Of a DNA stretch of 64,000 nt, positions 35,138-44,578 are shown piece by piece. A program made the position numbers and the translations under genes. The stretch comes from Prevotella sp. (GTDB lineage Bacteria; Bacteroidota; Bacteroidia; Bacteroidales; Bacteroidaceae): the NCBI GenBank assembly GCA_017554145.1, contig JAFZIZ010000009.1:16121-80120 (forward strand). Direction: 5' to 3'. Within the stretch, counting starts at the first letter, position 1. Every line of letters begins with the position of its first letter. The notes under the pieces are model-generated. The model was not told the origin of the DNA. It saw only the letters and a program-made list of their open reading frames with translations, and ran no database searches.

Positions 35138-36108
35138 TATCTTTCTTTTTTCAGAAGTGGCAGGGTGTGCAGCAAAATGATGCGACCTATATTACTATTT
35201 GTCATTTTCCTGAACCAAATATATTTCTTACTATATTTAGCATTAGGAAGTGGGAAGAGTCCTTTGTTGTAAAGTCGTGGCAACCGTTGATTCAAAATTT
35301 CACTGGAATGTGTCTCTATAATAATATGGTAGAGATAGTCCATCGTCAACTGAGCAACACGTCGTTTCAGTGCCATTCTGTCTTGATGTGGCAACTTATC
35401 ACATAATTCATGAAGACGGATAATCACACCCTCGCGGTCGTTGATTCGTTTCTCAGTATCATAAGGAGTCTTACTAGAAGTAATGGAATTTTCTCTTTTG
35501 TTATAGTAATAAGCCTTGATATGGGTAGGATATACCTCTTCAGCCCGTAGGAGTAACTGAGGAGTAAACTCTTCATCTTCATGTAAGATGCCTGATGTGA
35601 AACGCAGTTCTCCTAAAATGATACGGCGGAAAAGGTATCCGCAGGCAGAACCATGGATATTGTTGTTTAGCATATAGTTAGATCCTGTAATGGGTTTTAC
35701 AGACTCAGTAACTATTTCTATTTGTAAATCTGTAGAGAAGTCAAACAATACCATATCCACATCTTTTTGATTACGTAGGATATCTATACATTGTTCGTAG
35801 GGCGCCTTAATTAACTGATCATCGGCATCTACAAACTGGAGATACGTACCTGTTGCTACGTCGATACCCTTGTTGCGGGCGGAACTTAATCCTCCGTTCT
35901 TCTGTCGTACATAGATAATCTCATCACCATATTTCATTAATTCATTCATCGGACTATTGTCAGAACCGTCGTCAACCACGATAATCTCACGCTCAGAAGG
36001 TCGCAAAGACAATCGTAGGATACTGTCGATACACTCGATAAGCAACTCGACAGGCAGATTATAAAAAGTAATGATAAAACTAATATGTAGCATTCTATGA
36101 TTTTGCAT
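35137..36108 (-). CDS. Glycosyltransferase family 2
   Basis: 323 residues. MLHISFIITFYNLPVELLIECIDSIL, EIIVVDDGSDNSPMNELMKYG, GGLSSARNKGIDVATGTYLQFVDADD (DxD at DAD) and GILHEDEEFTPQLLLRAEEVYP are all standard for GT2 enzymes of capsule or O-antigen clusters. It is not a close repeat of the neighbouring GT2, so the two probably add different sugars. It follows the methyltransferase by 8 bp. Confidence 0.9.
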   Translation of the reverse strand: MQNHRMLHISFIITFYNLPVELLIECIDSILRLSLRPSEREIIVVDDGSDNSPMNELMKYGDEIIYVRQKNGGLSSARNKGIDVATGTYLQFVDADDQLIKAPYEQCIDILRNQKDVDMVLFDFSTDLQIEIVTESVKPITGSNYMLNNNIHGSACGYLFRRIILGELRFTSGILHEDEEFTPQLLLRAEEVYPTHIKAYYYNKRENSITSSKTPYDTEKRINDREGVIIRLHELCDKLPHQDRMALKRRVAQLTMDYLYHIIIETHSSEILNQRLPRLYNKGLFPLPNAKYSKKYIWFRKMTNSNIGRIILLHTLPLLKKER

Positions 36109-36116
36109 ATTCTCTC

Positions 36117-37010
36117 TTATGCTTGCTTAATAATTCTTTTCAATTCCATTTTTGTGTCCCATGACAGTGATTGTACAAAAAATTGTATTATATTATAAAA
36201 CCAATAATTTGTTTTCTGGCAAATGGCTCTACCGATATGTTGTTGACTCAGATTTATCAATACACCTGAAAGGTTACGGATGTCTGCTTTCTCTGTTAAC
36301 ATATTTGTGGGAACATCTTCTTTTTTTGTTATAACAGCAATAATGTGTCCATTGTCATGTTGGCAAGTTTTTATGGATGCAAATGTGCCGAGCATATTAT
36401 TAATGTCCCAGTGATTTTCTTTGTTCCATATGATAAGATGATCCTTCTCTATAGTTATGTTGTATTGGTGAAACCCTTTATACTGTTCTTTTTCTGCTTC
36501 ATTAGGATGATGGTTCAGATAAAGAATTCCGTTTATTCGTAAGGCATCTATTGCTTCCAGAATACCCTTGACAGGTTCTGCTGAATGGTCAAGTGCGTTC
36601 TGGATGATAATTAAGTCCGTGTCATGGTTAGGGTAGAATGCAGATATATACTCCATCATACCAAATTCTATCATTGGTAATTGGCGGTGATACCGTTTAA
36701 GTATCTGGTTGAAGTTGGTAGCAAGCGGATCAATGTAGTGTATGTCAATTGGTTCAAGAGTTCCGTTTCGTGTAATCATGTTACCTGTAGCATAACTCAT
36801 ACCACAGCCTAAATCTATTATCTTTGGTGAGGGTTGAGAACTGAGGAATAGCGAGGCATTAAATAGCTCAAGTTCTATTTCTTTTCCATAGTGAGACCAG
36901 TTCATCATACCATTAAATGTACGCTTCCATCTGTATACGTTGTTCCAAAAAGCTAGTTCGTATGGAATTCCTTTCATCCACTTTTTGATAGTATTCTCGT
37001 TATTAGTCAT
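36117..37010 (-). CDS. Class I SAM-dependent methyltransferase-like protein
   Basis: 297 residues. The AdoMet loop IIDLGCGMSYATGN lies at about 64-77. DLIIIQNALDHSAEPVKGI (about 134-152) fills the motif between strands 4 and 5, and INGILYLNHHPNEAE follows. The rest is not recognised; the N-terminal 55 residues are aromatic-rich. Context with two glycosyltransferases downstream suggests methylation of a sugar or lipid, or a tailoring step, in surface glycan synthesis. Base composition is visibly more A/T-rich than the flanking housekeeping genes, as is usual for such clusters. It has its own promoter. Confidence 0.75.
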   Translation of the reverse strand: MTNNENTIKKWMKGIPYELAFWNNVYRWKRTFNGMMNWSHYGKEIELELFNASLFLSSQPSPKIIDLGCGMSYATGNMITRNGTLEPIDIHYIDPLATNFNQILKRYHRQLPMIEFGMMEYISAFYPNHDTDLIIIQNALDHSAEPVKGILEAIDALRINGILYLNHHPNEAEKEQYKGFHQYNITIEKDHLIIWNKENHWDINNMLGTFASIKTCQHDNGHIIAVITKKEDVPTNMLTEKADIRNLSGVLINLSQQHIGRAICQKTNYWFYNIIQFFVQSLSWDTKMELKRIIKQA

Positions 37011-37075
37011 ACTCCTAATATATTATAAATTCTCAAATTCTTATTTGATATTGATATAAATACGATATATGAGTG

Positions 37076-37083
37076 CAAAGATA
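37076..37083 (-). promoter_or_regulatory. Promoter -7 element (TATCTTTG)
   Basis: Minus strand, 65 bp before the methyltransferase start; first promoter of the three-gene glycan set. Confidence 0.65.
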
Positions 37084-37166
37084 CAATTATGTGCGAAGAA
37101 AACCAAATTTGCAAACATTTTTTCCATATTATAATTAAAAAAGTGCAGAGATAAGAATAAAAGCAG

Positions 37167-37174
37167 TACTTTTG
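37167..37174 (+). promoter_or_regulatory. Promoter -7 element (TACTTTTG)
   Basis: 20 bp before the flippase start, divergent from the promoter of the methyltransferase set. Confidence 0.65.
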
Positions 37175-37194
37175 CGTTTGTTTTATAAAGAAAC

Positions 37195-38673
37195 ATGGAA
37201 GAAAAACGCAACGAGAGTTACAACCACGTGTTGAAATACACATGGATATTTGGTGGTGTGCAGGGAATTGTCATACTTATAAGCCTTGTACGCAATAAGT
37301 TTATGGCACTGCTGTTAGGAGCAGGTGGTATAGGTTTTAATGCATTGTTGGTCTCAGCGCAGAACTTTGCTTCGCAGTGTACGAATATGGGTATCTCGTT
37401 TGGTGCTGTCCCTAGGCTTTCTGACTATTATGAGCAGCAGCGTCAGGATATGTTGGATTATTATATACAAGTTATCCGCTTGTGGAGCCTGATAGCATCA
37501 CTATTGGGTTTTGTATTTTGTATTGTTATTAGTCCGCTTATAAATGATTTGTCGTTTACGTGGGGAAATCATACGCTCCACTATGCCATGCTGGCGTTGG
37601 CGGTAGCCATGATTGCCATTACGGGTGGTGAAACAGCTATCTTGAAAGCAACACGGCGTTTGGGATCACTTGCGCGTATACAAATTTATACTGCCGTTAC
37701 TTCTGTGTTTCTTTCAGTACCATTGTATTACTTCTTTGAGCATTCTGGAGTCGTTCCAGCTATTGTGCTGATAGCGGGCATGAGTATGCTGACCACGATA
37801 CTATATTCATACCGCTGCTATCCTTTGCGTCTGCACTTTAGTCGTAATCAACTGAAAGAGGGTGCTGGTATGGTTAAGTTAGGTTTATCGTTTGTATTGG
37901 CTGCTGCTATTGGGAGTGCTGCAGAAATGTTGATTCGGGCTTTTCTTAATGTTGAAGGCAGTCTGAATGAGGTTGGGCTCTACAATGTTGGCTATATGCT
38001 AACCATTACATATGCGGGCATTGTGTTTTCTTCTATGGAAACAGACTATTTCCCGCGTTTGTCTGCAGTTAGCAAGGACATTGTTAAAACTAACGAGATG
38101 GTGAACAAGCAGATGGAGGTATCACTGCTGTTGCTTTCACCTATGCTAGTGGTATTGCTGACAGCTTTGCCTATATTGGTTCCGTTGTTGTTTAGTGCGG
38201 AGTTTTTGCCTGTGGTCAGTATGGCTCAGGTAGCTGTGTTGGCTATGTATTTTAAAGTGTTGTCTATGCCGATAGCGTATGTCACACTGGCACGAAGCTA
38301 TTCATTATCTTATCTACTATTGGAAACGTCATATTTTGTTGTCTTAGTGACTGCCATTGTCGTAGGTTTCCGTACATGGGGTATTTGGGGAACGGGTCTC
38401 GCGATTGTCATTGCTCATGTGGCAGAATTGATGATAGTTGGAGGTTATGCCTATTGGCAGTACCACTATTGTTGTACATGGACAATAGTTCGTTATGCCA
38501 TGATACAAATGTTAATAGGCTTCATTGCTTATGCGGTATCATGTTTGACTGATAATTGGCTTTATTGGATAACAGAAGCCGCACTGATACTGATCAGCAC
38601 GGCTTATTCTATTTACATCCTACGTCAGAAGACACATTTGTGGGAAGCATTGATGCGTAAGTTTAAAACCTAA
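37195..38673 (+). CDS. Wzx-type polysaccharide flippase
   Basis: 492 residues, about 12-14 hydrophobic segments spread over the whole chain, as in the MOP superfamily. The start YTWIFGGVQGIVILISLVRNKFMALLLGAGGIGFNALL resembles Bacteroidetes O-antigen translocases (Wzx-like). GSLNEVGLYNVGYMLTITYAG is in the middle. It should move lipid-linked oligosaccharide across the inner membrane, and the divergent glycosyltransferase genes probably make its substrate. The 3' end overlaps the convergent porin gene by 11 bp. Confidence 0.85.
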   Translation: MEEKRNESYNHVLKYTWIFGGVQGIVILISLVRNKFMALLLGAGGIGFNALLVSAQNFASQCTNMGISFGAVPRLSDYYEQQRQDMLDYYIQVIRLWSLIASLLGFVFCIVISPLINDLSFTWGNHTLHYAMLALAVAMIAITGGETAILKATRRLGSLARIQIYTAVTSVFLSVPLYYFFEHSGVVPAIVLIAGMSMLTTILYSYRCYPLRLHFSRNQLKEGAGMVKLGLSFVLAAAIGSAAEMLIRAFLNVEGSLNEVGLYNVGYMLTITYAGIVFSSMETDYFPRLSAVSKDIVKTNEMVNKQMEVSLLLLSPMLVVLLTALPILVPLLFSAEFLPVVSMAQVAVLAMYFKVLSMPIAYVTLARSYSLSYLLLETSYFVVLVTAIVVGFRTWGIWGTGLAIVIAHVAELMIVGGYAYWQYHYCCTWTIVRYAMIQMLIGFIAYAVSCLTDNWLYWITEAALILISTAYSIYILRQKTHLWEALMRKFKT

Positions 38674-39772
38674 AGTCAAATTCCACATCTACGAAATTGT
38701 AGTTGTGCTTGTTCAACGTACGATCATTCACCAAAGCATATTCAGCATTAATCTGAATGTTCTTGTTGATGAAGTAGTTAAGGCCTACCTCATACATTGT
38801 TTTTGAACTTCCCCATTCTTTAGAGGGACGATAGAGATTATAACGAGCTTTTGCATGTAATTTGCTCTTCAGTACAGGTACAATACCGAAAACATAAAAA
38901 CCGTCGGCCTTGTCACCCTTGGAGAAATCAACGGTTCTACTATCAACTTTGGTAGCACCCCATCCCTGACTATGGATATACTCCGTACGGAAAGTCCATT
39001 CATCCTTGTCGTATTCGGCAGATAGACAATAACGGTTCTTACTGATACTTCCTTTGCAGTCGTTACCTTGCTCATCTGTCCAAGTCATTTCACCACGTGA
39101 ACCAGTCCATCCGAAAGCACCGATGCGAACACCTTTGATAGGCATTACCCATAAACCTCCTATAATATCTTTTCGATTGTCCTTATCCTTTTGGTTGATA
39201 CCCTCACCATTATAGACTCCAATCTGATAATGAATCAGATTGCGCCCTGAGGCATTCTTCAGGAAATCACCCTGAATCTGTACACCAATATCACGTCCAC
39301 CAGAAGATTTCTCGCCAGCACGGTCACCGAAACCAGAAAGACTATTTACGACGGTGGCATACAAATACCATCCCTGCGTGATGGGGTGGGTAGGGTTCTC
39401 AAAAGTAAAAGCACGCTTAAACTGTCCAACCTTCACACGGAAGAAATCGTATTTCTGCCATTCTGCAAAGAGGTCGACCAGCATCACGGTAGGATTGCCA
39501 GGTCCGGCATTAGAAGATCCCTGCATTTGTACACGCCAGACAAAATCACTGATCTTACCGTCTAAGATTAAACGCATCAGTCGCAAGTTGAAAGCATTCT
39601 CTGTTTTCTCCTCAGGGTTTTGTGCCTGATACTGAAGCATACCGTAACCACTGAATTTGATATTCTTTACCCATTGGGGAACTTCAATAGTGTTTTTTTT
39701 CTCACTTCCTTGTGCATTGGAAGCCAATGCAAAACCCATCGTCATGAGGGCTAAGATCATTAATTTCTTCAT
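38663..39772 (-). CDS. Outer-membrane porin, Porin_O_P family
   Basis: 369 residues. A signal peptide (about 1-20, ending ALASNAQ) is followed by alternating beta strands. Family features include VKNIKFSGYGMLQYQAQNPEEKTENAFNLRLMRLILDGKI, DLFAEWQKYDFFRVKVGQFKRAFTFENPTHP and a terminal aromatic strand ending FDFRF, needed for assembly in the outer membrane. The family is named after the phosphate/polyphosphate porins OprO/OprP, but specificity here cannot be read. It follows rlmD by 3 bp. Confidence 0.88.
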   Translation of the reverse strand: MKKLMILALMTMGFALASNAQGSEKKNTIEVPQWVKNIKFSGYGMLQYQAQNPEEKTENAFNLRLMRLILDGKISDFVWRVQMQGSSNAGPGNPTVMLVDLFAEWQKYDFFRVKVGQFKRAFTFENPTHPITQGWYLYATVVNSLSGFGDRAGEKSSGGRDIGVQIQGDFLKNASGRNLIHYQIGVYNGEGINQKDKDNRKDIIGGLWVMPIKGVRIGAFGWTGSRGEMTWTDEQGNDCKGSISKNRYCLSAEYDKDEWTFRTEYIHSQGWGATKVDSRTVDFSKGDKADGFYVFGIVPVLKSKLHAKARYNLYRPSKEWGSSKTMYEVGLNYFINKNIQINAEYALVNDRTLNKHNYNFVDVEFDFRF

Positions 39773-39775
39773 AAT

Positions 39776-41212
39776 TTATCGTTTTATTAATAGTACAACA
39801 TTTTCTACGTGGGGAGTATGTGGGAACATATCGACGGGTTGTACGACTGCTACCCGATAGTCTGCATTCAGTTCCTGAAGGTCACGGGCTTGTGTAGCAG
39901 GATTACAACTGACATAGACGATGCGCTGAGGGGCAGCCTTGAGGATGGTTTTCACTACATCAGGATGCATACCAGCACGAGGTGGGTCCGTAATGATTAC
40001 GTCTGGTCTTCCATGTTCGGCAATGAAGCTATCTGTTAGGATATCCTTCATATCACCTGCATAGAACAGGGTATTGTCGATATGATTGATTTTAGAATTG
40101 ATCTTTGCATCCTCGATGGCTTCTGGAACATATTCGATGCCGATAACTTTACGGGCTTTTGGGGCGACGAAGTTGGCAATGGTGCCAGTGCCAGTATAGA
40201 GGTCGTAAACCAAGGGTTTCTCAGAATTTTCAGAGAATGCAAATTCTCTTGCAACACAATACAGATGATAGGCCTGTTCGGTATTAGTCTGGTAAAAAGA
40301 CTTCGGACCAACTTTGAAACGGAGGTCTTCCATTTGTTCGAAGATATGGTCATTACCCTTGAAAGTTAGAATCTCTTGATCACTGATAGTGTCGTTACAC
40401 TTCTGATTATTGAGATACATCAGTGCTGTAATCTGTGGGAAGGTATCAGCAATATGTTGCAATAGTCCTTTTGCTTCCTTCTCGCCCCCCGTCTCATCGT
40501 AGTGGAACTGGATAATGACGAGCCATTCACCTGTATTCGAGTTTCGGACAATGACATCGCGCAACAAACCGACCTGTTGACGTAAATCGAAAAAGGAGAG
40601 TCCATTTGCAATGGCGTAGTCACGTATTTCATTGCGTATTTGGTTTTGCAAGTCATCCATTAGCCAGCATTTTTCGATAGGTAATATCTTGTCAAAGGCT
40701 CCAGTGATATGGAAACCGATGGCGGGCAGGTCTTTCAGACTCTGCGATTTATCATGGGGAAGAGAAGCAATTTCGTCTGTCGTTAGATATCGTTTATTGG
40801 AACATCCGAAATCCAATTTGTTGCGATACTCCTGTGTCTTTACGCTGCCAAGGATAGGACGGAATTTTGGAAGTTCTATTTTACCGATGCGTGTCAACTG
40901 GTCGAATACCTGTTGCTGTTTCATCTTCAACTGTTCCTCGTAGGGCAATTGTTGCCACTTACATCCGCCACATGTGCCGAAGTGCTGACAGAATGGCTGG
41001 ATGCGCAGAGGGCTGGGAGTATGTAGACGGACAATCTCTGCCTCCATGAAACTATGCTTTTTGCGATGAACCTGCAGGTCGCAGACATCGCCAGGAACAG
41101 CCCAAGGAACAAAGACCACCATCTCATCGACTCGCGCTATAGCTTTTCCTTCAGCAGCGAAGTCAGTAATCGTGATATGTTCTAATAATGGTAATGGCTT
41201 CTTCTTTCTCAC
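39776..41212 (-). CDS. rlmD: 23S rRNA (uracil-C5)-methyltransferase, RlmD/RumA type
   Basis: 478 residues from GTG 41212, 4 bp after the uxuB stop; the frame is open to 41272, inside uxuB. A TRAM RNA-binding domain (LEHITITDFAAEGKAIARVD ... VPGDVCDLQVHRKKHSFMEA) is followed by the iron-sulfur cysteines of CQHFGTCGGCKWQQLPYEEQ and a later fourth cysteine. The AdoMet fold shows VYDLYTGTGTIANFVAPKA and DVIITDPPRAGMHPD. The nucleophile cysteine is in IVYVSCNPATQARDL. It probably modifies U1939 or another 23S uridine; the exact site is an inference. Confidence 0.9.
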   Translation of the reverse strand: MRKKKPLPLLEHITITDFAAEGKAIARVDEMVVFVPWAVPGDVCDLQVHRKKHSFMEAEIVRLHTPSPLRIQPFCQHFGTCGGCKWQQLPYEEQLKMKQQQVFDQLTRIGKIELPKFRPILGSVKTQEYRNKLDFGCSNKRYLTTDEIASLPHDKSQSLKDLPAIGFHITGAFDKILPIEKCWLMDDLQNQIRNEIRDYAIANGLSFFDLRQQVGLLRDVIVRNSNTGEWLVIIQFHYDETGGEKEAKGLLQHIADTFPQITALMYLNNQKCNDTISDQEILTFKGNDHIFEQMEDLRFKVGPKSFYQTNTEQAYHLYCVAREFAFSENSEKPLVYDLYTGTGTIANFVAPKARKVIGIEYVPEAIEDAKINSKINHIDNTLFYAGDMKDILTDSFIAEHGRPDVIITDPPRAGMHPDVVKTILKAAPQRIVYVSCNPATQARDLQELNADYRVAVVQPVDMFPHTPHVENVVLLIKR

Positions 41213-41216
41213 TATA

Positions 41217-42803
41217 TTATCTTGCTGATACGTATTTATGTAAGGTGGCACGGACAGCACCGTTGCCAGCATAAAGTTCTTTTACCATCCCCTCGATTTG
41301 TTTGCCGAGTCCTGCTTCATAGAGATCAAGACCGAAGACATCGGTTCGTGTGTATAGTTGTTTCAGGCAACTCCAATCCTGATTAGACTTACCAATCTCT
41401 AATGGAGCAACGATTGTTTGCAATTCTTCGAGCATGGGGTCTGGAGAGCAGTCAAAGGGTGTACCGTCGTCCTTGATACCTTTCAAATAGCGAGCGTAAC
41501 CGGCTAATGTAAGCGGAATCAGTATGAGGTTAGATTTATCTAATCCACGGGCCACATATTTCTTCAGCGTCTCACCAAAACGGATAGGCAGTTTCTGACT
41601 GGTATCCATCGCTATGCGTTGAGGCGCGTCTGGCATGAAGGGATTTGGCAGACGACGGTTGATGACGGCACCGATGAACTCGTAGGGATTCAGCACACCA
41701 GGGTCTACGACTACAGGCATTGCCTCCATATAACCGATTTTCTGGATGAATGCACGCAGGTCTTCATCCTTCATTTCTGCCGAGATGAGTGTATAGCCCA
41801 GCATACAACCGTAGATAGACATCGCCGTATGTAATGGGTTCAGACAGGTGGTTACCTTCATCGTTTCTACCTTGTCAACGGTCTCGCGAGTGGTATAGAG
41901 TGCCCCCCCTAAGTCGAGTGGTGGACGACCATTGGTATAATTATCTTCGATAACCAGATACTGCACTTCTTCAGCATTTACGAACGGAGCGGTGAAAGTG
42001 TGCTTCTCCGTCTCAATGTAGTCGTTGTCCTCAAAACCGTCTTTGGCCAACAATTCTTTCACCTTCTCGTGTGGACGAGGTGTTATTTTGTCAATCATCG
42101 ACCAAGGGAAAGTAATCTTTTTTACATCCTTCAGGTAGTCGAGGAAAGCTGCAGGTACGAGTCCGTCTTTCACCCAGCGCTCAGCGTAGGCAAATACGCC
42201 AGCCTTCACCTTGTCGCCATTGTGCGAGCAGTTATCCATCGACTGCACGGTGAGAGGCAGCTGTCCGGCGTTGAAGCGCTCAAGCAGCAGTGCGCAAACC
42301 TTACCCATAGCGAATACAGGCTTCAGTCCGCGAGCCAGATCGGCTTCGTTGAAACTGTAACCCTTCTCGGTGATGGTGAATGAAATCATCTGCAGACTTG
42401 GATTCTTGAAGATTTCACCCAGTCGGTTCCAGTCCTCGAACTGAGGGTCGGCTTTCAGGGCCTCGGTAACGCTGGCGATGACCTTCTTCTCGATCGAACC
42501 ATCTGAGCAGAGGTTCACGCAGAGCGACAGGTTGTTGTATGGAGCGTAGGCCTTGTCGATAACCTCGAAGTCGAAGGTTTCAGCAACGATAACACCGCGA
42601 TCGTACTTACCTGTGTTCAGAGCATCGTTCAGGATAGCAGCAGGGAATGCGCGGAAGATGTTTCCACCACCGAAGTGTACCCATGTAGGCTCCTTGGCAG
42701 TCTTTTCGCGCACGGCCTTGATGTCAAACTTAGGGAGCTGGTAGCCTTTCTGCTCCCATTCTGCGGTATTAAACTGGCCGCTGATAATATCATTAAGTTT
42801 CAT
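41217..42803 (-). CDS. uxuB: Fructuronate reductase (D-mannonate oxidoreductase, mannitol dehydrogenase family)
   Basis: 528 residues, a polyol-specific long-chain dehydrogenase. WVHFGGGNIFRAFPAAIL is the NAD site and MDNCSHNGDKVKAGVFAYAERW the family signature, with KITFPWSMIDKITPRPHEKV carrying the catalytic lysine region. The family includes mannitol, altronate and mannonate enzymes; uxuA 18 bp upstream argues for fructuronate to mannonate in glucuronate breakdown. No uxaC or kdgK/kdgA is in the window, so the pathway is completed elsewhere. Confidence 0.88.
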   Translation of the reverse strand: MKLNDIISGQFNTAEWEQKGYQLPKFDIKAVREKTAKEPTWVHFGGGNIFRAFPAAILNDALNTGKYDRGVIVAETFDFEVIDKAYAPYNNLSLCVNLCSDGSIEKKVIASVTEALKADPQFEDWNRLGEIFKNPSLQMISFTITEKGYSFNEADLARGLKPVFAMGKVCALLLERFNAGQLPLTVQSMDNCSHNGDKVKAGVFAYAERWVKDGLVPAAFLDYLKDVKKITFPWSMIDKITPRPHEKVKELLAKDGFEDNDYIETEKHTFTAPFVNAEEVQYLVIEDNYTNGRPPLDLGGALYTTRETVDKVETMKVTTCLNPLHTAMSIYGCMLGYTLISAEMKDEDLRAFIQKIGYMEAMPVVVDPGVLNPYEFIGAVINRRLPNPFMPDAPQRIAMDTSQKLPIRFGETLKKYVARGLDKSNLILIPLTLAGYARYLKGIKDDGTPFDCSPDPMLEELQTIVAPLEIGKSNQDWSCLKQLYTRTDVFGLDLYEAGLGKQIEGMVKELYAGNGAVRATLHKYVSAR

Positions 42804-42821
42804 TTTTTTACTTTTTTACCT

Positions 42822-44075
42822 TTAATCAAAGAATCCGGGTTGTTTGTATTCTATTCCAAGTTCGCGGTCAACGGTAGCCAAGATGCCCTGTACCTGTCCG
42901 AGGGCGAACATACGGCCCAAGAGCGTATAGCCGGCATTGTGGCCGTGACTGCTCTCGTCGAGGATGCCGCCAGGCTCGTCAGTGAAGGTCATGCCGTGGT
43001 CCACACGCATCGGAAGGTTAGGATTCTCCTTCTCGAAGATGCGTGCCAGTTCGATGAGGTCGGCACGTCCACCCAAATGGCTGGCCTCGGTGAAGTCGCC
43101 GTTGGGGAAGATGTGACAGCTGCGCAGATGAACGAAATGGGTGCGTGATGCGAACTTCTTGGCCAGTTCAACGACGTTGTTATAAGCACCAGCACTCAAG
43201 CTTCCAGCACAGAATGTCAGACCGTTATGCTTGTTGGGTACAGCATTGAGGAACCACTGGATATCCTCTTCGGTACGGACAATGCGCGGCAAACCGAGAA
43301 TCTCGATAGGGGGATCATCGGGGTGTACACACATATTCATATTATACTCCTCACAGGTCGGCATGATGGACTCGAGGAAGTATTTCATATTTTTGCGAAG
43401 CTGGGCTTTGTCGAAACCTTTATACAGATTGAGGAACTCGCGGAACTTCTGGATAGGCGCCTCGTCTTTCTCGGAAAAATTACCAGATACGAAACCCTGT
43501 GTCTTGATGATGATATTCTCCACAAGCTTGTGGTCTTTCTCGGGTGTCATTGTCCTAGCCAACTCATCGCACTCGGCCAGTACGTTGCGGCCTTCGGCAA
43601 CACCTTCCGGAAACTTGAACTGAGCCCATTCTTCACGGGCACCCTCACGTTTCAGGATATAAATGTCGAAGTAAGCGAACTCGGCATAGTTGAAGTAGAG
43701 GTTTGTAGCCCCGTTGGGATTGTTGTGGAACAAATCGGTACGAGCCCAATCGAGCACAGGCATGAAGTTGTAGCAGATGCAGTGGATACCTTCTGCCGAC
43801 AGGTTGCGCAGGCTCTCCTTGTATACCTCAATCTGGTGGTCGCGGTCAGGACCGCCGTATTTGATAGTTTCTACAACTGGTAACGACTCTACGACGCTCC
43901 AGCGCATACCATAACTCTCAATGTATTCTCGCAGATCACGAATCTTCTCTCTGGTCCATACCTCACCCAGAGGTACATCGTGCAGGGCCGTGACGATGCC
44001 CTCAACACCGATTTGTCTTAGCATAGCTAGGGTAATCTTGTCCTTCTTGCCAAACCATCTCCAAGTTCTTTCCAT
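42822..44075 (-). CDS. uxuA: Mannonate dehydratase
   Basis: 417 residues from ATG 44075 (MERTWRWFGKKDKITLAML); the frame extends to 44168, but those residues overlap the preceding gene and resemble nothing. It dehydrates D-mannonate to 2-keto-3-deoxygluconate. IGVEGIVTALHDVPLGEVW, CYNFMPVLDWARTDL, MNMCVHPDDPPIEILGLPRIV, FCAGSLSAGAYNN and MRVDHGMTFTDEPGG with metal-binding Cys/His/Asp residues are diagnostic. It is followed by uxuB in the same transcript. Confidence 0.96.
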   Translation of the reverse strand: MERTWRWFGKKDKITLAMLRQIGVEGIVTALHDVPLGEVWTREKIRDLREYIESYGMRWSVVESLPVVETIKYGGPDRDHQIEVYKESLRNLSAEGIHCICYNFMPVLDWARTDLFHNNPNGATNLYFNYAEFAYFDIYILKREGAREEWAQFKFPEGVAEGRNVLAECDELARTMTPEKDHKLVENIIIKTQGFVSGNFSEKDEAPIQKFREFLNLYKGFDKAQLRKNMKYFLESIMPTCEEYNMNMCVHPDDPPIEILGLPRIVRTEEDIQWFLNAVPNKHNGLTFCAGSLSAGAYNNVVELAKKFASRTHFVHLRSCHIFPNGDFTEASHLGGRADLIELARIFEKENPNLPMRVDHGMTFTDEPGGILDESSHGHNAGYTLLGRMFALGQVQGILATVDRELGIEYKQPGFFD

Positions 44076-44086
44076 AATATCAGTGT

Positions 44087-44578
44087 TTATTCTTCGTCTT
44101 CCATTAGTTTGGTAATCGCTGCCAGAGCACGTGGCCAGTCTGTATCGAGTGAGAAACGAGTCAGGCATTCTCCACAGTTATAGTAACTGAGCGTCAAATC
44201 CTTATCCTTGTCTTTGAAGAGCGGGTTCGAGTAGCTGGCATCCATGAACATCTTCGTCATCTTTACCTGAAGAGACTGTGGCATGTTATTCAGTTTGATA
44301 AGTTTCTCGATATAGAAGCTGACGAAAGCATTCATAGCATAAGCCTGACGGTCGAGATAGTCGACGGTAGAGTCGGGCATCTCTTCCTGCATCTTGATGA
44401 CCATGTAGTTCAGCGCGTCTAACTTAAACTGACTGATTTTTCTCACTAGTTCGTTACTCTGTGGGTTCTCCACAATTGACTTGTTCTTTTGGCGCAGCTC
44501 ATTGAAGACTTCCTGTGCCTGCATGTTCATGCTGAGCATCAGCAAACTTACTAATAGAATTTTTTTCATATTGTTCAT
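44087..44578 (-). CDS. Small secreted protein of unknown function
   Basis: 163 residues (ATG 44578 overlapping the ABC gene stop as ATGA; ATG 44569 is an alternative). A signal peptide (about 1-21) ends MNMQAQ. The mature part is helical and polar with VRKISQFKLDALNYMVIKMQ and a C-terminal LTLSYYNCGECLTRFSLDTDWPRAL containing a CxxC motif. I do not recognise the family with confidence; similar short secreted proteins occur in Prevotella. Its place between an ABC ATPase and uxuA says little about function. Confidence 0.6.
   Translation of the reverse strand: MNNMKKILLVSLLMLSMNMQAQEVFNELRQKNKSIVENPQSNELVRKISQFKLDALNYMVIKMQEEMPDSTVDYLDRQAYAMNAFVSFYIEKLIKLNNMPQSLQVKMTKMFMDASYSNPLFKDKDKDLTLSYYNCGECLTRFSLDTDWPRALAAITKLMEDEE

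Noticed and set aside
37011-37194. Search for a regulatory RNA in the A/T-rich gap between the glycan operon and the flippase
   Set aside because: Only two promoter elements are seen; no stable hairpin or terminator.
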